Source: Caldimonas manganoxidans ATCC BAA-369 (GTDB lineage: Bacteria; Pseudomonadota; Gammaproteobacteria; Burkholderiales; Burkholderiaceae_C). From it: 40,478 nt of DNA. Of the stretch, positions 33,676 to 40,478 are shown piece after piece. The stretch lies in the NCBI RefSeq assembly GCF_000381125.1, contig NZ_KB905953.1:1-40478 (forward strand), written 5' to 3'. The first letter of the stretch is position 1, and each line of letters starts with the position of its first letter. A program made the position numbers and the translations under genes. The notes under the pieces are model-generated. The model saw only the letters and a program-made list of their open reading frames with translations. It searched no databases and had not been told where the DNA came from.

Positions 33676-34958
33676 AGCCCCCGCCTTCGATCGTGCGTCG
33701 GCTGGCCCGCACGGTGCTGGCACTGTCGCTGGCCTGGGCGGTGCTGGCCTCGGCGGCGGTGTGGCTGGCGCTGCGGCATGAAGTCGACGAGCTGTTGGAC
33801 GACACCCTGGTGGCGTCGGCCGAGGTGCTGGCCGGGTTGCTGACCCAGACGCCACAGCCGCCCGGCCTGCACCGCGACACTGGCCCAGGCCGCTACGCAT
33901 GGCAATGGGTGGGTCTGGACGGCCAGCTGCGCGCCCGATCCACGGCCGCCCCGTCGCAGCCTTGGCTGACCACCGCCCAAGCGGGATTCGCCACCACGCC
34001 AGCGGCCGCAGCAGCCTGGCGGCTGTATGGCCGCGCCTTGCCCGATGGCAGCATGTTGTATGTGGGAAAAACCCGTGCCGAACGGTTGGAAGCACTCACC
34101 GACGTGGCCCTGAGCGTGAGCGCCAGCGCCTTGGGCGTGGGCGCGGTGTTCGTGCTGTGGATGCGCCGACGGGTACGGCGCGAGTTGCGCCCTTTGACCG
34201 AGTGGTCCGAACGCATCGCCCGTCACGACCCCTTGAAACATCCGCCTTTGCCCGAGGCCGATCGACTCGAACTCCAACCCCTGCGCGACGCCGTGGCCAG
34301 CCTCGGGGACGGACTGCGCCGCCGGCTCGGACAGGAACGCGCCGTGGCCGCCCAGGTGGCCCATGCGCTGCGCACCCCGCTGGCCGGACTGGACGCCCAG
34401 CTGGCCGCCGCGCAGGTGGCCTCGCCCGCTGAGCATTCGGCTGCGCTGCGGCGCGCGCGCGAGGCCTCGCGCCGCTTGCGCCGTGTGGTGGCGGCGGTCA
34501 TCACGTTGTTTCGCAGCGGCGCCGAGCCCACCCGCCGCATGGTCGATGTGAACGCCATGCTGCAGGACCTGCCGATCGACGGCCTGCTCGTGCATGCCGC
34601 CCCCGATCTGCGACTGCATGCCGACCCCGACTTGCTGGCTGCCGCCTTGTCGAATTTGCTCGACAATGCCAGCCGCCATGGTGCGTCCCAACTGTGGCTG
34701 GAACACGCGGAGGGCCCCGAGCCGCCACGCAATGGGCTGCGTCTGCGCGACGACGGCCCCGGCCTGCCCGAGGCGCGGCGACGCGCGATCCAGCAAGCCC
34801 TGGATGAACAAGCCTACGAGGGCCAGGTGGGCTTGGGGCTGATGCTGGCCGACCTGGTGGCCCGCGCGCACGGCGGACGGGTGACCTTGGAGCCGGTGGA
34901 CCGAGGCTTTGCCGTGCGGCTGGACTTGGGGCCGGCTGCGGCCGCCCGCTATCCTTGA
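33672..34958 (+). CDS. Sensor histidine kinase of the eptA-linked two-component system
   Basis: A 428-residue inner-membrane kinase with two transmembrane segments (about 13-35 and 145-164) around a periplasmic sensor domain of about 110 residues, then a linker, HisKA (VAAQVAHALRTPLAGLDAQL, phospho-acceptor His231), N box ALSNLLDNASRHG, G1 DDGPGLP and G2 VGLGLMLADLVARAHGG. The residue after the His is Ala instead of the usual Glu, as in some QseC/PhoQ relatives. Translation is coupled to the regulator. No ligand motif is visible in the periplasmic part; cationic peptides, iron or acid are candidates only by analogy with PmrB. Confidence 0.9.
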   Translation: MKPPPSIVRRLARTVLALSLAWAVLASAAVWLALRHEVDELLDDTLVASAEVLAGLLTQTPQPPGLHRDTGPGRYAWQWVGLDGQLRARSTAAPSQPWLTTAQAGFATTPAAAAAWRLYGRALPDGSMLYVGKTRAERLEALTDVALSVSASALGVGAVFVLWMRRRVRRELRPLTEWSERIARHDPLKHPPLPEADRLELQPLRDAVASLGDGLRRRLGQERAVAAQVAHALRTPLAGLDAQLAAAQVASPAEHSAALRRAREASRRLRRVVAAVITLFRSGAEPTRRMVDVNAMLQDLPIDGLLVHAAPDLRLHADPDLLAAALSNLLDNASRHGASQLWLEHAEGPEPPRNGLRLRDDGPGLPEARRRAIQQALDEQAYEGQVGLGLMLADLVARAHGGRVTLEPVDRGFAVRLDLGPAAAARYP

Positions 34959-34964
34959 GCCATC

Positions 34965-36011
34965 ATGTACGCGCAATTCTTCGGCCTGGCGCAAGCGCCG
35001 TTTTCCATCGCGCCCGACCCGCGCTATCTCTACATGAGCGAGCGCCATCGCGAAGCGCTGGCCCACCTGCTGTATGGCGTGCGCGCCGGCGGGGGCTTCG
35101 TCTTGCTCACCGGCGAGATCGGTGCGGGCAAGACCACCGTGTGCCGCTGCTTCCTCGAACGCATCCCCAAGCGCTGCAATGTCGCTTATGTGTTCAACCC
35201 CAAACTCACGGTCGAGGAGCTGCTGCGCACGGTGTGCGAGGAATTCCAGGTGCCCATCGAACACCTCGGCCCCGGACAGGCCACGGTGAAAGACTACGTC
35301 GATGCGCTCAATGCCTTCTTGCTGCGCATGCACTCGGTGGGACGCAACAACGTGCTCATCATCGACGAAGCCCAGAACCTCTCGGCCGACGTGCTGGAGC
35401 AGCTGCGGCTGCTGACCAACCTGGAAACCCACGAGCGCAAACTGTTGCAGATCATCCTGATCGGCCAGCCCGAGCTGCGCCGCATGCTGCGCCGGCCCGA
35501 GCTCGAACAGCTCGCCCAGCGCGTGATCGCGCGCTACCACCTGCAAGCCCTCGACGAGAAAGACACGGTCGCCTACGTGCGCCACCGCATGGGCGTGGCC
35601 GGCCTGAGCACCCCCTTGCCCTTCGACCGTGGCGCGCTCCAACGCATCCATCGGCTCTCGCGCGGGGTGCCACGCCGCATCAACCTGCTGTGCGACCGGG
35701 CCCTGTTGGGTGCCTACGCCTGCGGCCAGCCCCGCGTGGACGCGCGCATCGTCGAGCGTGCCGCCCGCGAAGTCTTCGACGAGGAAGACGGCGGCCTCGC
35801 CGGAGGCGGCCGCTGGTGGCCGCGCTGGCACCGCAGCCCGGCGCTGCGACCCCTGGCGGCCGCGCTGGCCACCGGCTTGGGCCTGGCCGGCCTGGGCTAT
35901 GCCGCCTGGACGCTGAGCCGGCCCGAGCCCACGGCCCCCACCCATTCGCCCGCCGCCGCGCCCCGCACGGCGCCGCCCCACCTGGCGCCTGCGGCGTCCG
36001 CCGATCCCTGA
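34965..36011 (+). CDS. gspA: Type II secretion assembly ATPase GspA/ExeA
   Basis: GspA/ExeA is an inner-membrane AAA+ ATPase that, with GspB, helps insert the secretin GspD through peptidoglycan. The 348-residue protein starts MYAQFFGLAQAPFSIAPDPR YLY-like (family signature), with Walker A GEIGAGKTT (50-58), Walker B VLIIDEAQN (130-138), the sensor-type IILIGQPELRRML and a predicted transmembrane helix near 290-312, followed by a short Pro/Ala periplasmic tail lacking a peptidoglycan-binding domain, which ExeA of Aeromonas has. It starts 6 bases after the kinase stop and is 20 bases from gspB. Confidence 0.9.
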   Translation: MYAQFFGLAQAPFSIAPDPRYLYMSERHREALAHLLYGVRAGGGFVLLTGEIGAGKTTVCRCFLERIPKRCNVAYVFNPKLTVEELLRTVCEEFQVPIEHLGPGQATVKDYVDALNAFLLRMHSVGRNNVLIIDEAQNLSADVLEQLRLLTNLETHERKLLQIILIGQPELRRMLRRPELEQLAQRVIARYHLQALDEKDTVAYVRHRMGVAGLSTPLPFDRGALQRIHRLSRGVPRRINLLCDRALLGAYACGQPRVDARIVERAAREVFDEEDGGLAGGGRWWPRWHRSPALRPLAAALATGLGLAGLGYAAWTLSRPEPTAPTHSPAAAPRTAPPHLAPAASADP

Positions 36012-36031
36012 ACCCTTTCAAGCCGCTGCCC

Positions 36032-36862
36032 ATGTCGTACATCCTCGAAGCCCTGCGACGCGCCGAGGCCGAGCGCAAACGCGGTGCCGTGCCCGGGCTG
36101 GACAGCCAGCACCGGATCGACCCCGAACCCGCGATGCCAAGCCACCGCTCACCAGCACCGCTGTGGTGGGCCATGGGTCTGCTGCTGGGCCTGGCGCTGC
36201 CGGGACTGGCTTATTGGTGGGGCCGCCAAACGCCGGTGGACACCCCACCTGCCGCGCAGCAACACCCCCCACGGCCACCCGCCCTCCCGACCCCGGCAGC
36301 GCAAGAGCCGCCCCTTGCAGCGCCCATCGCACAAGCGCCCGCCTCAGCACCGCAGAGCCCGCCTGCACCCACGGCCGTGCCGCCCAGCCCCGCACCAGCC
36401 GCGCCGGCCACCTCGCCAACCCCCACGCCGCGGCCGCTGCGCCCGGCGCCTCAGGCCGCAGCGCCTGCGGCACCACGGCCGCCCAGCGAACCACGGCCGC
36501 CCGCCCCCGCCGCCGCCTTGCAGCCCGAGCCTGCGGCGCCGCCGGCCGCACTTCACACGGCGCAGCCCCCCCTGGCGCCGCAGCAGCCCGCACCGCCTGC
36601 GGCCGCAGCGGCCCAGCGGCCCGCCCCATCGGCCCCGGCCCCGCGCCTGCAGGAGCTGCCCGAGACCGTGCGCAGCGCCCTGCCCCCGCTGAGCTTGGGC
36701 GGCTTGATCTACGCCACCACCCCGTCCGAGCGCATCGTCATCGTCAACGGCCAACCCTACCGGGAAGGCGACTCGGTGGGCCCCGAGCTGGTGGTCGAGC
36801 ACATCCAGCCGCGCGCGGCCGTGCTGCGCTGGCGACAGCAGCGCTTCCAACTCACCTATTGA
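36032..36862 (+). CDS. gspB: Type II secretion assembly protein GspB
   Basis: GspB works with GspA to assemble the type II secretion secretin. The 276-residue protein has the diagnostic cytoplasmic N-terminus [18 protein letters not shown], one membrane anchor ([20 protein letters not shown], about 44-63), a periplasmic Pro/Ala-rich, low-complexity stretch of about 140 residues (70-210), and a folded C-terminal domain [20 protein letters not shown] with GQPYREGD typical of GspB/PulB. The repetitive linker is probably an extended periplasmic spacer. No other gsp gene is within the window, so this is a detached pair. Confidence 0.88.
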   Translation: MSYILEALRRAEAERKRGAVPGLDSQHRIDPEPAMPSHRSPAPLWWAMGLLLGLALPGLAYWWGRQTPVDTPPAAQQHPPRPPALPTPAAQEPPLAAPIAQAPASAPQSPPAPTAVPPSPAPAAPATSPTPTPRPLRPAPQAAAPAAPRPPSEPRPPAPAAALQPEPAAPPAALHTAQPPLAPQQPAPPAAAAAQRPAPSAPAPRLQELPETVRSALPPLSLGGLIYATTPSERIVIVNGQPYREGDSVGPELVVEHIQPRAAVLRWRQQRFQLTY

Positions 36863-36965
36863 TCGACTGACGCATCCCACGGCATGCGCACGGCTTCGCC
36901 CCGTTGGCCCTGGTGGGGCTGCTGGCGCTGCCGCTTCGGCCTCGCCACCCCAGGAGTACGCCCCC

Positions 36966-37454
36966 ATGATGAACCCCACCGTCCCTTGCGCCCTCCTCCT
37001 CGCCGCTGCGGTGAGCAGCATGCCAAGCCAGGCAGAGCTCCTCGGAGAAGTCGATACCGCCTTCCAATGGCTGGGCCCGGACCACAAGATCGTCGTCGAA
37101 GCCTATGACGACCCCAAGGTCTTGGGCGTCACTTGCTACGTCTCGCGCGCCCGCACCGGCGGCCTCAAGGGCGCGCTCGGTCTGGCCGAAGACCGCTCCG
37201 AAGCCTCCATCGCGTGCCGCCAAGTCGGCCCCGTGACCTTCAAGCAGCCGCTGCCGCTGCAAGAAGACGTGTTCACCGAACGCATGTCCCTGCTCTTCAA
37301 ACGCCTGCACGTGGTGCGCATGGTGGACGTGAAGCGCCACACCCTCGTCTACCTCACCTACTCCGACCGCGTCATCGAAGGCTCGCCACAAAACAGCGTG
37401 ACCGCAGTGACCATCGACCGAGCAACCCCGATTCCGGTGCGAGAACGTCGATGA
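36966..37454 (+). CDS. creA: CreA family protein
   Basis: A 162-residue exported protein of the CreA family, whose function is unknown although the gene is present in most Enterobacteria upstream of creBCD. A signal peptide (to about MPSQA, residue 23) is followed by [80 protein letters not shown] and [20 protein letters not shown]. The two cysteines could form the conserved disulfide. ATG 36966 follows CAGGAGTACGCCCCC (AGGAG, 9-base spacing). No creB/creC genes are nearby. It is the last gene before the mobile-element region. Confidence 0.92.
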   Translation: MMNPTVPCALLLAAAVSSMPSQAELLGEVDTAFQWLGPDHKIVVEAYDDPKVLGVTCYVSRARTGGLKGALGLAEDRSEASIACRQVGPVTFKQPLPLQEDVFTERMSLLFKRLHVVRMVDVKRHTLVYLTYSDRVIEGSPQNSVTAVTIDRATPIPVRERR

Positions 37455-37640
37455 GGCCTCGCGCCTTGGGCAACGTGGCAGCCGATGACGCACAGCCCCC
37501 ACACATGGGCATGGCCTACGTCGGAGACAGCCTCGACACTCATGCGGCGTTTTCGCCCCTGGCTCGTTGCGTCATCCGCTTGCACAGCTCACGACGCCGT
37601 TTTGTGAGCCGCTCCACTCCATCGAGACATCGAGAATTTG

Positions 37641-38013
37641 GGACAGGCTGATCAAGCTGCCGTAAGACAGCGACGTAGGCCGTTCGGGCATCCGGCAGCA
37701 CTGTTTTGTTGGTCATGGCGGTTCCAGTGGACCCGTTGCAGGCCGCCTGACCCAGCATTGCGATGCAGGCGCGGTTGGCGTTCTTGGCCAGACCGTGGTA
37801 GCACACCTTGACGCCCCCACACAGCCGACCAGCGCATGAAACGGGGGCTCGACGCGTGCGCCGATGCGGCTCTTCGGTTGCGGTTGCGCGGTTCGTTCTT
37901 GGTCGAGCGGGGCGCGGCGAAGACGGTGACGTCCACGATCATGCCTGCGCTCAAGCGCCGCCCTCGTTCCAGCAGGAGCCGGCCCACCTCGGCGCAGATG
38001 GCCGCCCCAGGCG
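37641..38013 (-). mobile_element. Decayed IS5-family insertion sequence
   Basis: The left edge GGACAGGCTGATCAAGC (from 37641) matches the terminal repeat of the second IS5 copy at 40195 (GGAAACGCTGATCAAGC) at 15 of 18 positions including the next base. Inside lie broken pieces of a minus-strand transposase. About 100 codons of the middle of the gene are missing and frames change at least twice. No intact right terminal repeat was found, so the true right edge is uncertain (about 38013 to 38110). Confidence 0.7.
37730..38013 (-). pseudogene. IS5-family transposase remnant
   Basis: Three stretches in different frames match successive parts of an IS5-type DDE transposase. They are AAICAEVGRLLLERGRRLSA with MIVDVTVFAAPRSTKNE (about 37896-38010), then ARVEPPFHAL, then VKVCYHGLAKNANRACIAML ending near 37750. 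The second and third correspond to PFHVLKRLWGFAKVRYRGLA and KNANRAF in the copy at 40268-40478, with which it shares a 23-base identical stretch. The middle of the gene, including most catalytic residues, is deleted, so it cannot be active. The remaining part of 37455-37640 shows no gene. Confidence 0.8.
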
Positions 38014-38312
38014 GTGGCGATCAGCTTTGCACGCTCATCACGAACAGACACGACGGCGCTCCGAATCATCGCCCCCCCTGGGAAACCCTGATGGCGCGAG
38101 GTTATCGCCCCCTCTGACGAGCAATCTTCTTCACAGGGGTCGGGCCGCGTACAGTGCGCAGCCATTTCCAGAAGTCGTCAGAAGCAGCTCACTTCGCAAT
38201 GAAAAGAACGTCCACCTTCGAATTGGATGCCACGCCTGAACGTGAACGCGTCGACCCAGGCAGCAACACCGGCCTCGATTGATCCGACTCACCCACAAAA
38301 AAGGAGACAACC
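38014..38312 (+). other. Gap between IS remnant and tannase gene
   Basis: About 300 bases without a recognised gene. GGAAACCCTGAT at 38081-38092 again resembles the IS terminus but in the same orientation as the left end, so it may be chance. A 27-codon ORF (38200-38282, MKRTSTFELDATPERERVDP) has no recognised homologue. AAAAAAGGAGACAACC directly before 38313 is a strong ribosome binding site for the tannase-like gene. No clear promoter was found. Confidence 0.5.
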
Positions 38313-40193
38313 ATGCAACAACCCATTCAACGCCAAGCACTGGCGACTGTCATCGCCACCCTGTCTGCTACCACCCTACTGACGGCCTGCGGAGGCGGCA
38401 CGAGCAACGCCGCTTCAACGCCTGCCCCCGAAATCGTCGGCCCAGGTGTATACGACAGCCAGTTGGTCTTTGACCCGACGAAGTACACGACGATCACCAT
38501 CACCCTCGACGGCGTAGCCACGCCGGTGCGCTGGTACCGCGAGGTCTGCTACGTTGGCAAGCCCATGGCGCTGGCGCCAAATCAACGTGGCTCCAATGTC
38601 GACAACCAGACCTGCGGCTACCAAAATATGAACATCTTCGTTCGAGAAGCTGATGCCGCAAGGCAGGACAACGCCATTCTGCTCAACGTCAATAACGGCG
38701 GCTGGTTCGCCAGCTACCAGGGCGGCCTCAACGGTTGGAACGGTACCGACCCCATCACCACGACCAACTACCGCGGCGCCGACGTCGTGGACGGTAGAAG
38801 CTACGTCAGCACCAGCGACACCGACAAGGTCGGCGCGGCGCTTGCCCGTGGCATGGTCTACATCAACATCGCCTCGCGCAGCCGTGGTGCCACCGCGCCG
38901 GCGGGCGTCTACAGTGACGGAATCTACCAAGGCAAGGCGCCCGCGGCCATCGTCGACGCCAAAGCGGCCGTGCGCTACCTCCGCCTGAATGACAGCGTGA
39001 TGTTCGGCAACGCCGAACGCATCATCGTCAACGGCACTAGCGGCGGTGGTGCTCAGGCCGTTCAGCTCGGCGCCAGCGGAGACCACGTCGACTACCTGCC
39101 CTACCTGCAGGCCGTCGGCGCTGCCGGCATTGATGCCAACGGCAAGAGTTCGATCAGCGATAGCGTGTTCGCCGTGGTGGCTTACTGCCCTATCCAGGAC
39201 CTGGGCAACGCCGACCTCGCCTATGAATGGATGTTCAACGTGCTCGGCACCCGCGCCGCCGTCTCTGCCGACCAAAAGGCCGGACTGATCGTCGACACTG
39301 CGGGCAACGAATTGGTGCGTGCCTCCAACAATGACCCTGTCGGCAGTCTGACGTTGATGAACCGGTTCGTTACCTACCAGGCGAGCCTGGGCCTGAAGAC
39401 CGACACCGGCGCCGCCCTCACCACCGACAACCTGCTCGCCGCGTTGCAAGATGAGTTCAAGAAGTCGGCCAGTGCCCACGTCCTGGCTGGTAAGTCTTTC
39501 GTGGCCTTCGGCGCCACCGGTACCACGTCGGCCAACGGTGTGGCCGGAGGCAGCGGCGTGCTGAGCTACGTCAACGACTTCATCGACGTAGATGCCTCAG
39601 GCAATGTCAAATACTTCAACATGGCCAATTACCTGAAGTACGTGGCCAAGCAATCGCGCCTGAAAGCCGTCCCGGCCTTCGATCAGGTGGGGCAGACCCT
39701 CGCGCTGTCCTCTACCGCCACTGCAGATACCACCCACGCCGGAGCCACCATCTACGCCAACTATAGCGGTGGCGAGTCCAACCTGTTCGGCACCGCCGCG
39801 CAGGTGTACGCAAATTTCACCGAGTACGGCTGGAACAACAACAACGGTGGCGACGCGATCAACGCCCCGCAGGCCGACGTGGGCCTTCTCAACACCGGCT
39901 ACACCTGGGCAGGCACCCCGCAGCGCGACTACCTGCTCAACCAGATCAAGCTGATCAACGCCCTACCGTATATCGGAAAGACCGATGGCATCGCCAGGCA
40001 CTGGCGCATCCGCAACGGCGCACGCGATCGCGACACTTCATTCACCGTGGCTTACAACATCAGCCAAGCCCTGAAAGCCGACAGCAAAGTTCGTACCGTC
40101 GACTTCGCGCTGCAGTGGGACACCGGCCATGCTGGCAACTATGACGTGCAAAGCGCCTTCAGCTGGATTGATCAACGACTGGCAGGTAATTAA
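38313..40193 (+). CDS. Subtype B tannase / feruloyl-esterase-like lipoprotein
   Basis: A 626-residue exported alpha/beta hydrolase resembling bacterial subtype B tannases, which cleave gallate or other phenolic ester bonds in plant polyphenols. The signal ends with lipobox LTAC (Cys26). YGLNVNNGGW-type oxyanion region (LLNVNNGGWFASYQGG), APAAIVDAKAAVRYLRLN, the nucleophile elbow NGTSGGG (Ser243), YCPIQDLGNADLAYEWMF, then RHWRIRNGARDRDTSF (candidate acid Asp572/574) and DTGHAGNYDVQSAFSW (His606) follow the family order, so all three catalytic residues can be assigned. A large lid of about 250 residues lies between Ser243 and the acid. Substrate is inferred from family only. The base and codon use looks less GC-saturated than neighbours, and IS copies flank it. 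Confidence 0.75.
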   Translation: MQQPIQRQALATVIATLSATTLLTACGGGTSNAASTPAPEIVGPGVYDSQLVFDPTKYTTITITLDGVATPVRWYREVCYVGKPMALAPNQRGSNVDNQTCGYQNMNIFVREADAARQDNAILLNVNNGGWFASYQGGLNGWNGTDPITTTNYRGADVVDGRSYVSTSDTDKVGAALARGMVYINIASRSRGATAPAGVYSDGIYQGKAPAAIVDAKAAVRYLRLNDSVMFGNAERIIVNGTSGGGAQAVQLGASGDHVDYLPYLQAVGAAGIDANGKSSISDSVFAVVAYCPIQDLGNADLAYEWMFNVLGTRAAVSADQKAGLIVDTAGNELVRASNNDPVGSLTLMNRFVTYQASLGLKTDTGAALTTDNLLAALQDEFKKSASAHVLAGKSFVAFGATGTTSANGVAGGSGVLSYVNDFIDVDASGNVKYFNMANYLKYVAKQSRLKAVPAFDQVGQTLALSSTATADTTHAGATIYANYSGGESNLFGTAAQVYANFTEYGWNNNNGGDAINAPQADVGLLNTGYTWAGTPQRDYLLNQIKLINALPYIGKTDGIARHWRIRNGARDRDTSFTVAYNISQALKADSKVRTVDFALQWDTGHAGNYDVQSAFSWIDQRLAGN

Positions 40194-40209
40194 GGAAACG
40201 CTGATCAAG

Positions 40210-40242
40210 CCCCGCGCCGCGGCGAGATTGTCCTGCGCGGGG
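40210..40242. terminator. 8-bp GC stem in the IS end, possible terminator
   Basis: CCCCGCGC (40210-40217) pairs perfectly with GCGCGGGG (40235-40242) across 17 bases. A TTTTT run follows at 40255-40259 on the plus strand, after a 12-base gap. It might stop transcripts coming from the tannase gene or from the IS transposase. Confidence 0.35.
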
Positions 40243-40267
40243 CGAAACGGAGCGTTTTTGGCGCGTT

Positions 40268-40478
40268 CTACGGCCTCGAGGGCCTTACTGGCGGGCCCTT
40301 CGGCGCCCGCCCGGGCCATGATGGGCCCATTACGGGCGCACCAATGCCGGCACGCGCCGTGCGGCCATGTACAGGTTGACCATCGCCAGCGCCGTGAAGG
40401 CGCGGTTGGCGTTCTTGGCCAGGCCTCGGTAGCGCACCTTGGCAAAGCCCCACAGGCGCTTGAGCACATGAAACGGGT
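40268..40478 (-). CDS. IS5-family transposase, C-terminal part (truncated by window edge)
   Basis: The minus strand encodes PFHVLKRLWGFAKVRYRGLA followed by KNANRAFTALAMVNLYMAAR and a basic/Pro-rich tail ending at TAG (40268-40270). PFHVLKR and KVRYRGLAKN are the C-terminal block of IS5-type DDE transposases; the DDE residues lie upstream, beyond 40478. No break is visible in this segment, in contrast to the copy at 37730-38013. The gene starts outside the window. Confidence 0.88.
   Translation of the reverse strand, partial: PVSCAQAPVGLCQGALPRPGQERQPRLHGAGDGQPVHGRTARAGIGAPVMGPSWPGRAPKGPPVRPSRP

Larger units (their letters stand above)
40195..40478 (-). mobile_element. IS5-family insertion sequence (3' part, continues outside window)
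   Basis: Terminal repeat GGAAACGCTGATCAAGCC starts at 40195, one base after the tannase stop codon. Inside come a hairpin and then the C-terminal end of a minus-strand transposase running off the window. TTAA (40190-40193) directly before the terminus fits the short YTAR-type target duplication of IS5 relatives. The other end is not in the window, so this cannot be confirmed. Confidence 0.78.

Noticed and set aside
37586-37609. GCTCAC/GTGAGC hairpin downstream of creA
   Set aside because: Only six pairs with an 11-base loop, more than 130 bases after the gene; not convincing as a terminator.
37540-37740. C-terminal half of the 88-codon minus-strand ORF as a gene
   Set aside because: It is open only as an extension of the broken transposase frame and shows no recognisable protein family.

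Overview
The window is a GC-rich, densely packed piece of a betaproteobacterial chromosome, most likely from the Burkholderiales (Comamonadaceae or the Leptothrix/Rubrivivax/Tepidimonas neighbourhood). The evidence is the tRNA-Tyr/Gly/Thr-tuf unit, the trpEGDC-ung cluster next to gph and rpe, the fused indolepyruvate ferredoxin oxidoreductase and the GspA/GspB and CreA proteins. The genus is inference; no rRNA or other decisive marker is present.

Layout. 1-1649: tRNA-Tyr, tRNA-Gly, tRNA-Thr and tuf form one minus-strand transcription unit with a near-consensus promoter. 1672-6590: a minus-strand tryptophan operon, trpE-G-D-C with ung coupled at its end, preceded by a 26-codon leader peptide containing Trp-Pro-Trp and a long-range RNA stem, the hallmarks of attenuation. 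6591-10286: gph, rpe and apaG, with a chalcone-isomerase-like exported protein and a glycosyltransferase lying on the opposite strand between them. 10295-15375: a large membrane protein of the so-called SpecR recombinase family, a tiny membrane ORF, the lytic transglycosylase MltA and two cell-envelope proteins that share a C-terminal signature. 15418-18652: a three-PAS histidine kinase, a double-receiver response regulator and an Lrp/AsnC regulator. 18836-24554: the 1193-residue indolepyruvate ferredoxin oxidoreductase, a Nudix protein and outer-membrane phospholipase A. 24717-26517: cytochrome b561 and two YceI proteins. 26678-29730: a short ModE-type regulator divergent from modABC. 29778-34958: a DUF1275 membrane protein, a PAP2 phosphatase and a lipid A phosphoethanolamine transferase, divergent from an OmpR-type two-component system, with a PmrA-box-like direct repeat between them. 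34965-37454: GspA, GspB and CreA.

37641-40478 is the accessory part. A decayed IS5-family copy, a single secreted tannase/esterase-like lipoprotein gene and the start of a second IS5-family copy lie in a row. Both IS copies have the same orientation and similar terminal repeats, so the tannase gene looks like cargo between two related insertion sequences.

How the parts work together. The trp genes make tryptophan and the Ior enzyme, probably controlled by the divergent Lrp-type protein, oxidises aromatic 2-oxo acids from amino-acid breakdown. The mod genes import molybdate. EptA, PAP2 and the adjacent kinase/regulator pair look like an envelope-modification module. Nothing seen amounts to a plainly unknown defence or secretion system; the best leads are the IS-bounded tannase gene, the trp leader, the PmrA-like and FNR-like sites, the paired envelope proteins and a possible frameshift at the PAP2/DUF1275 junction.
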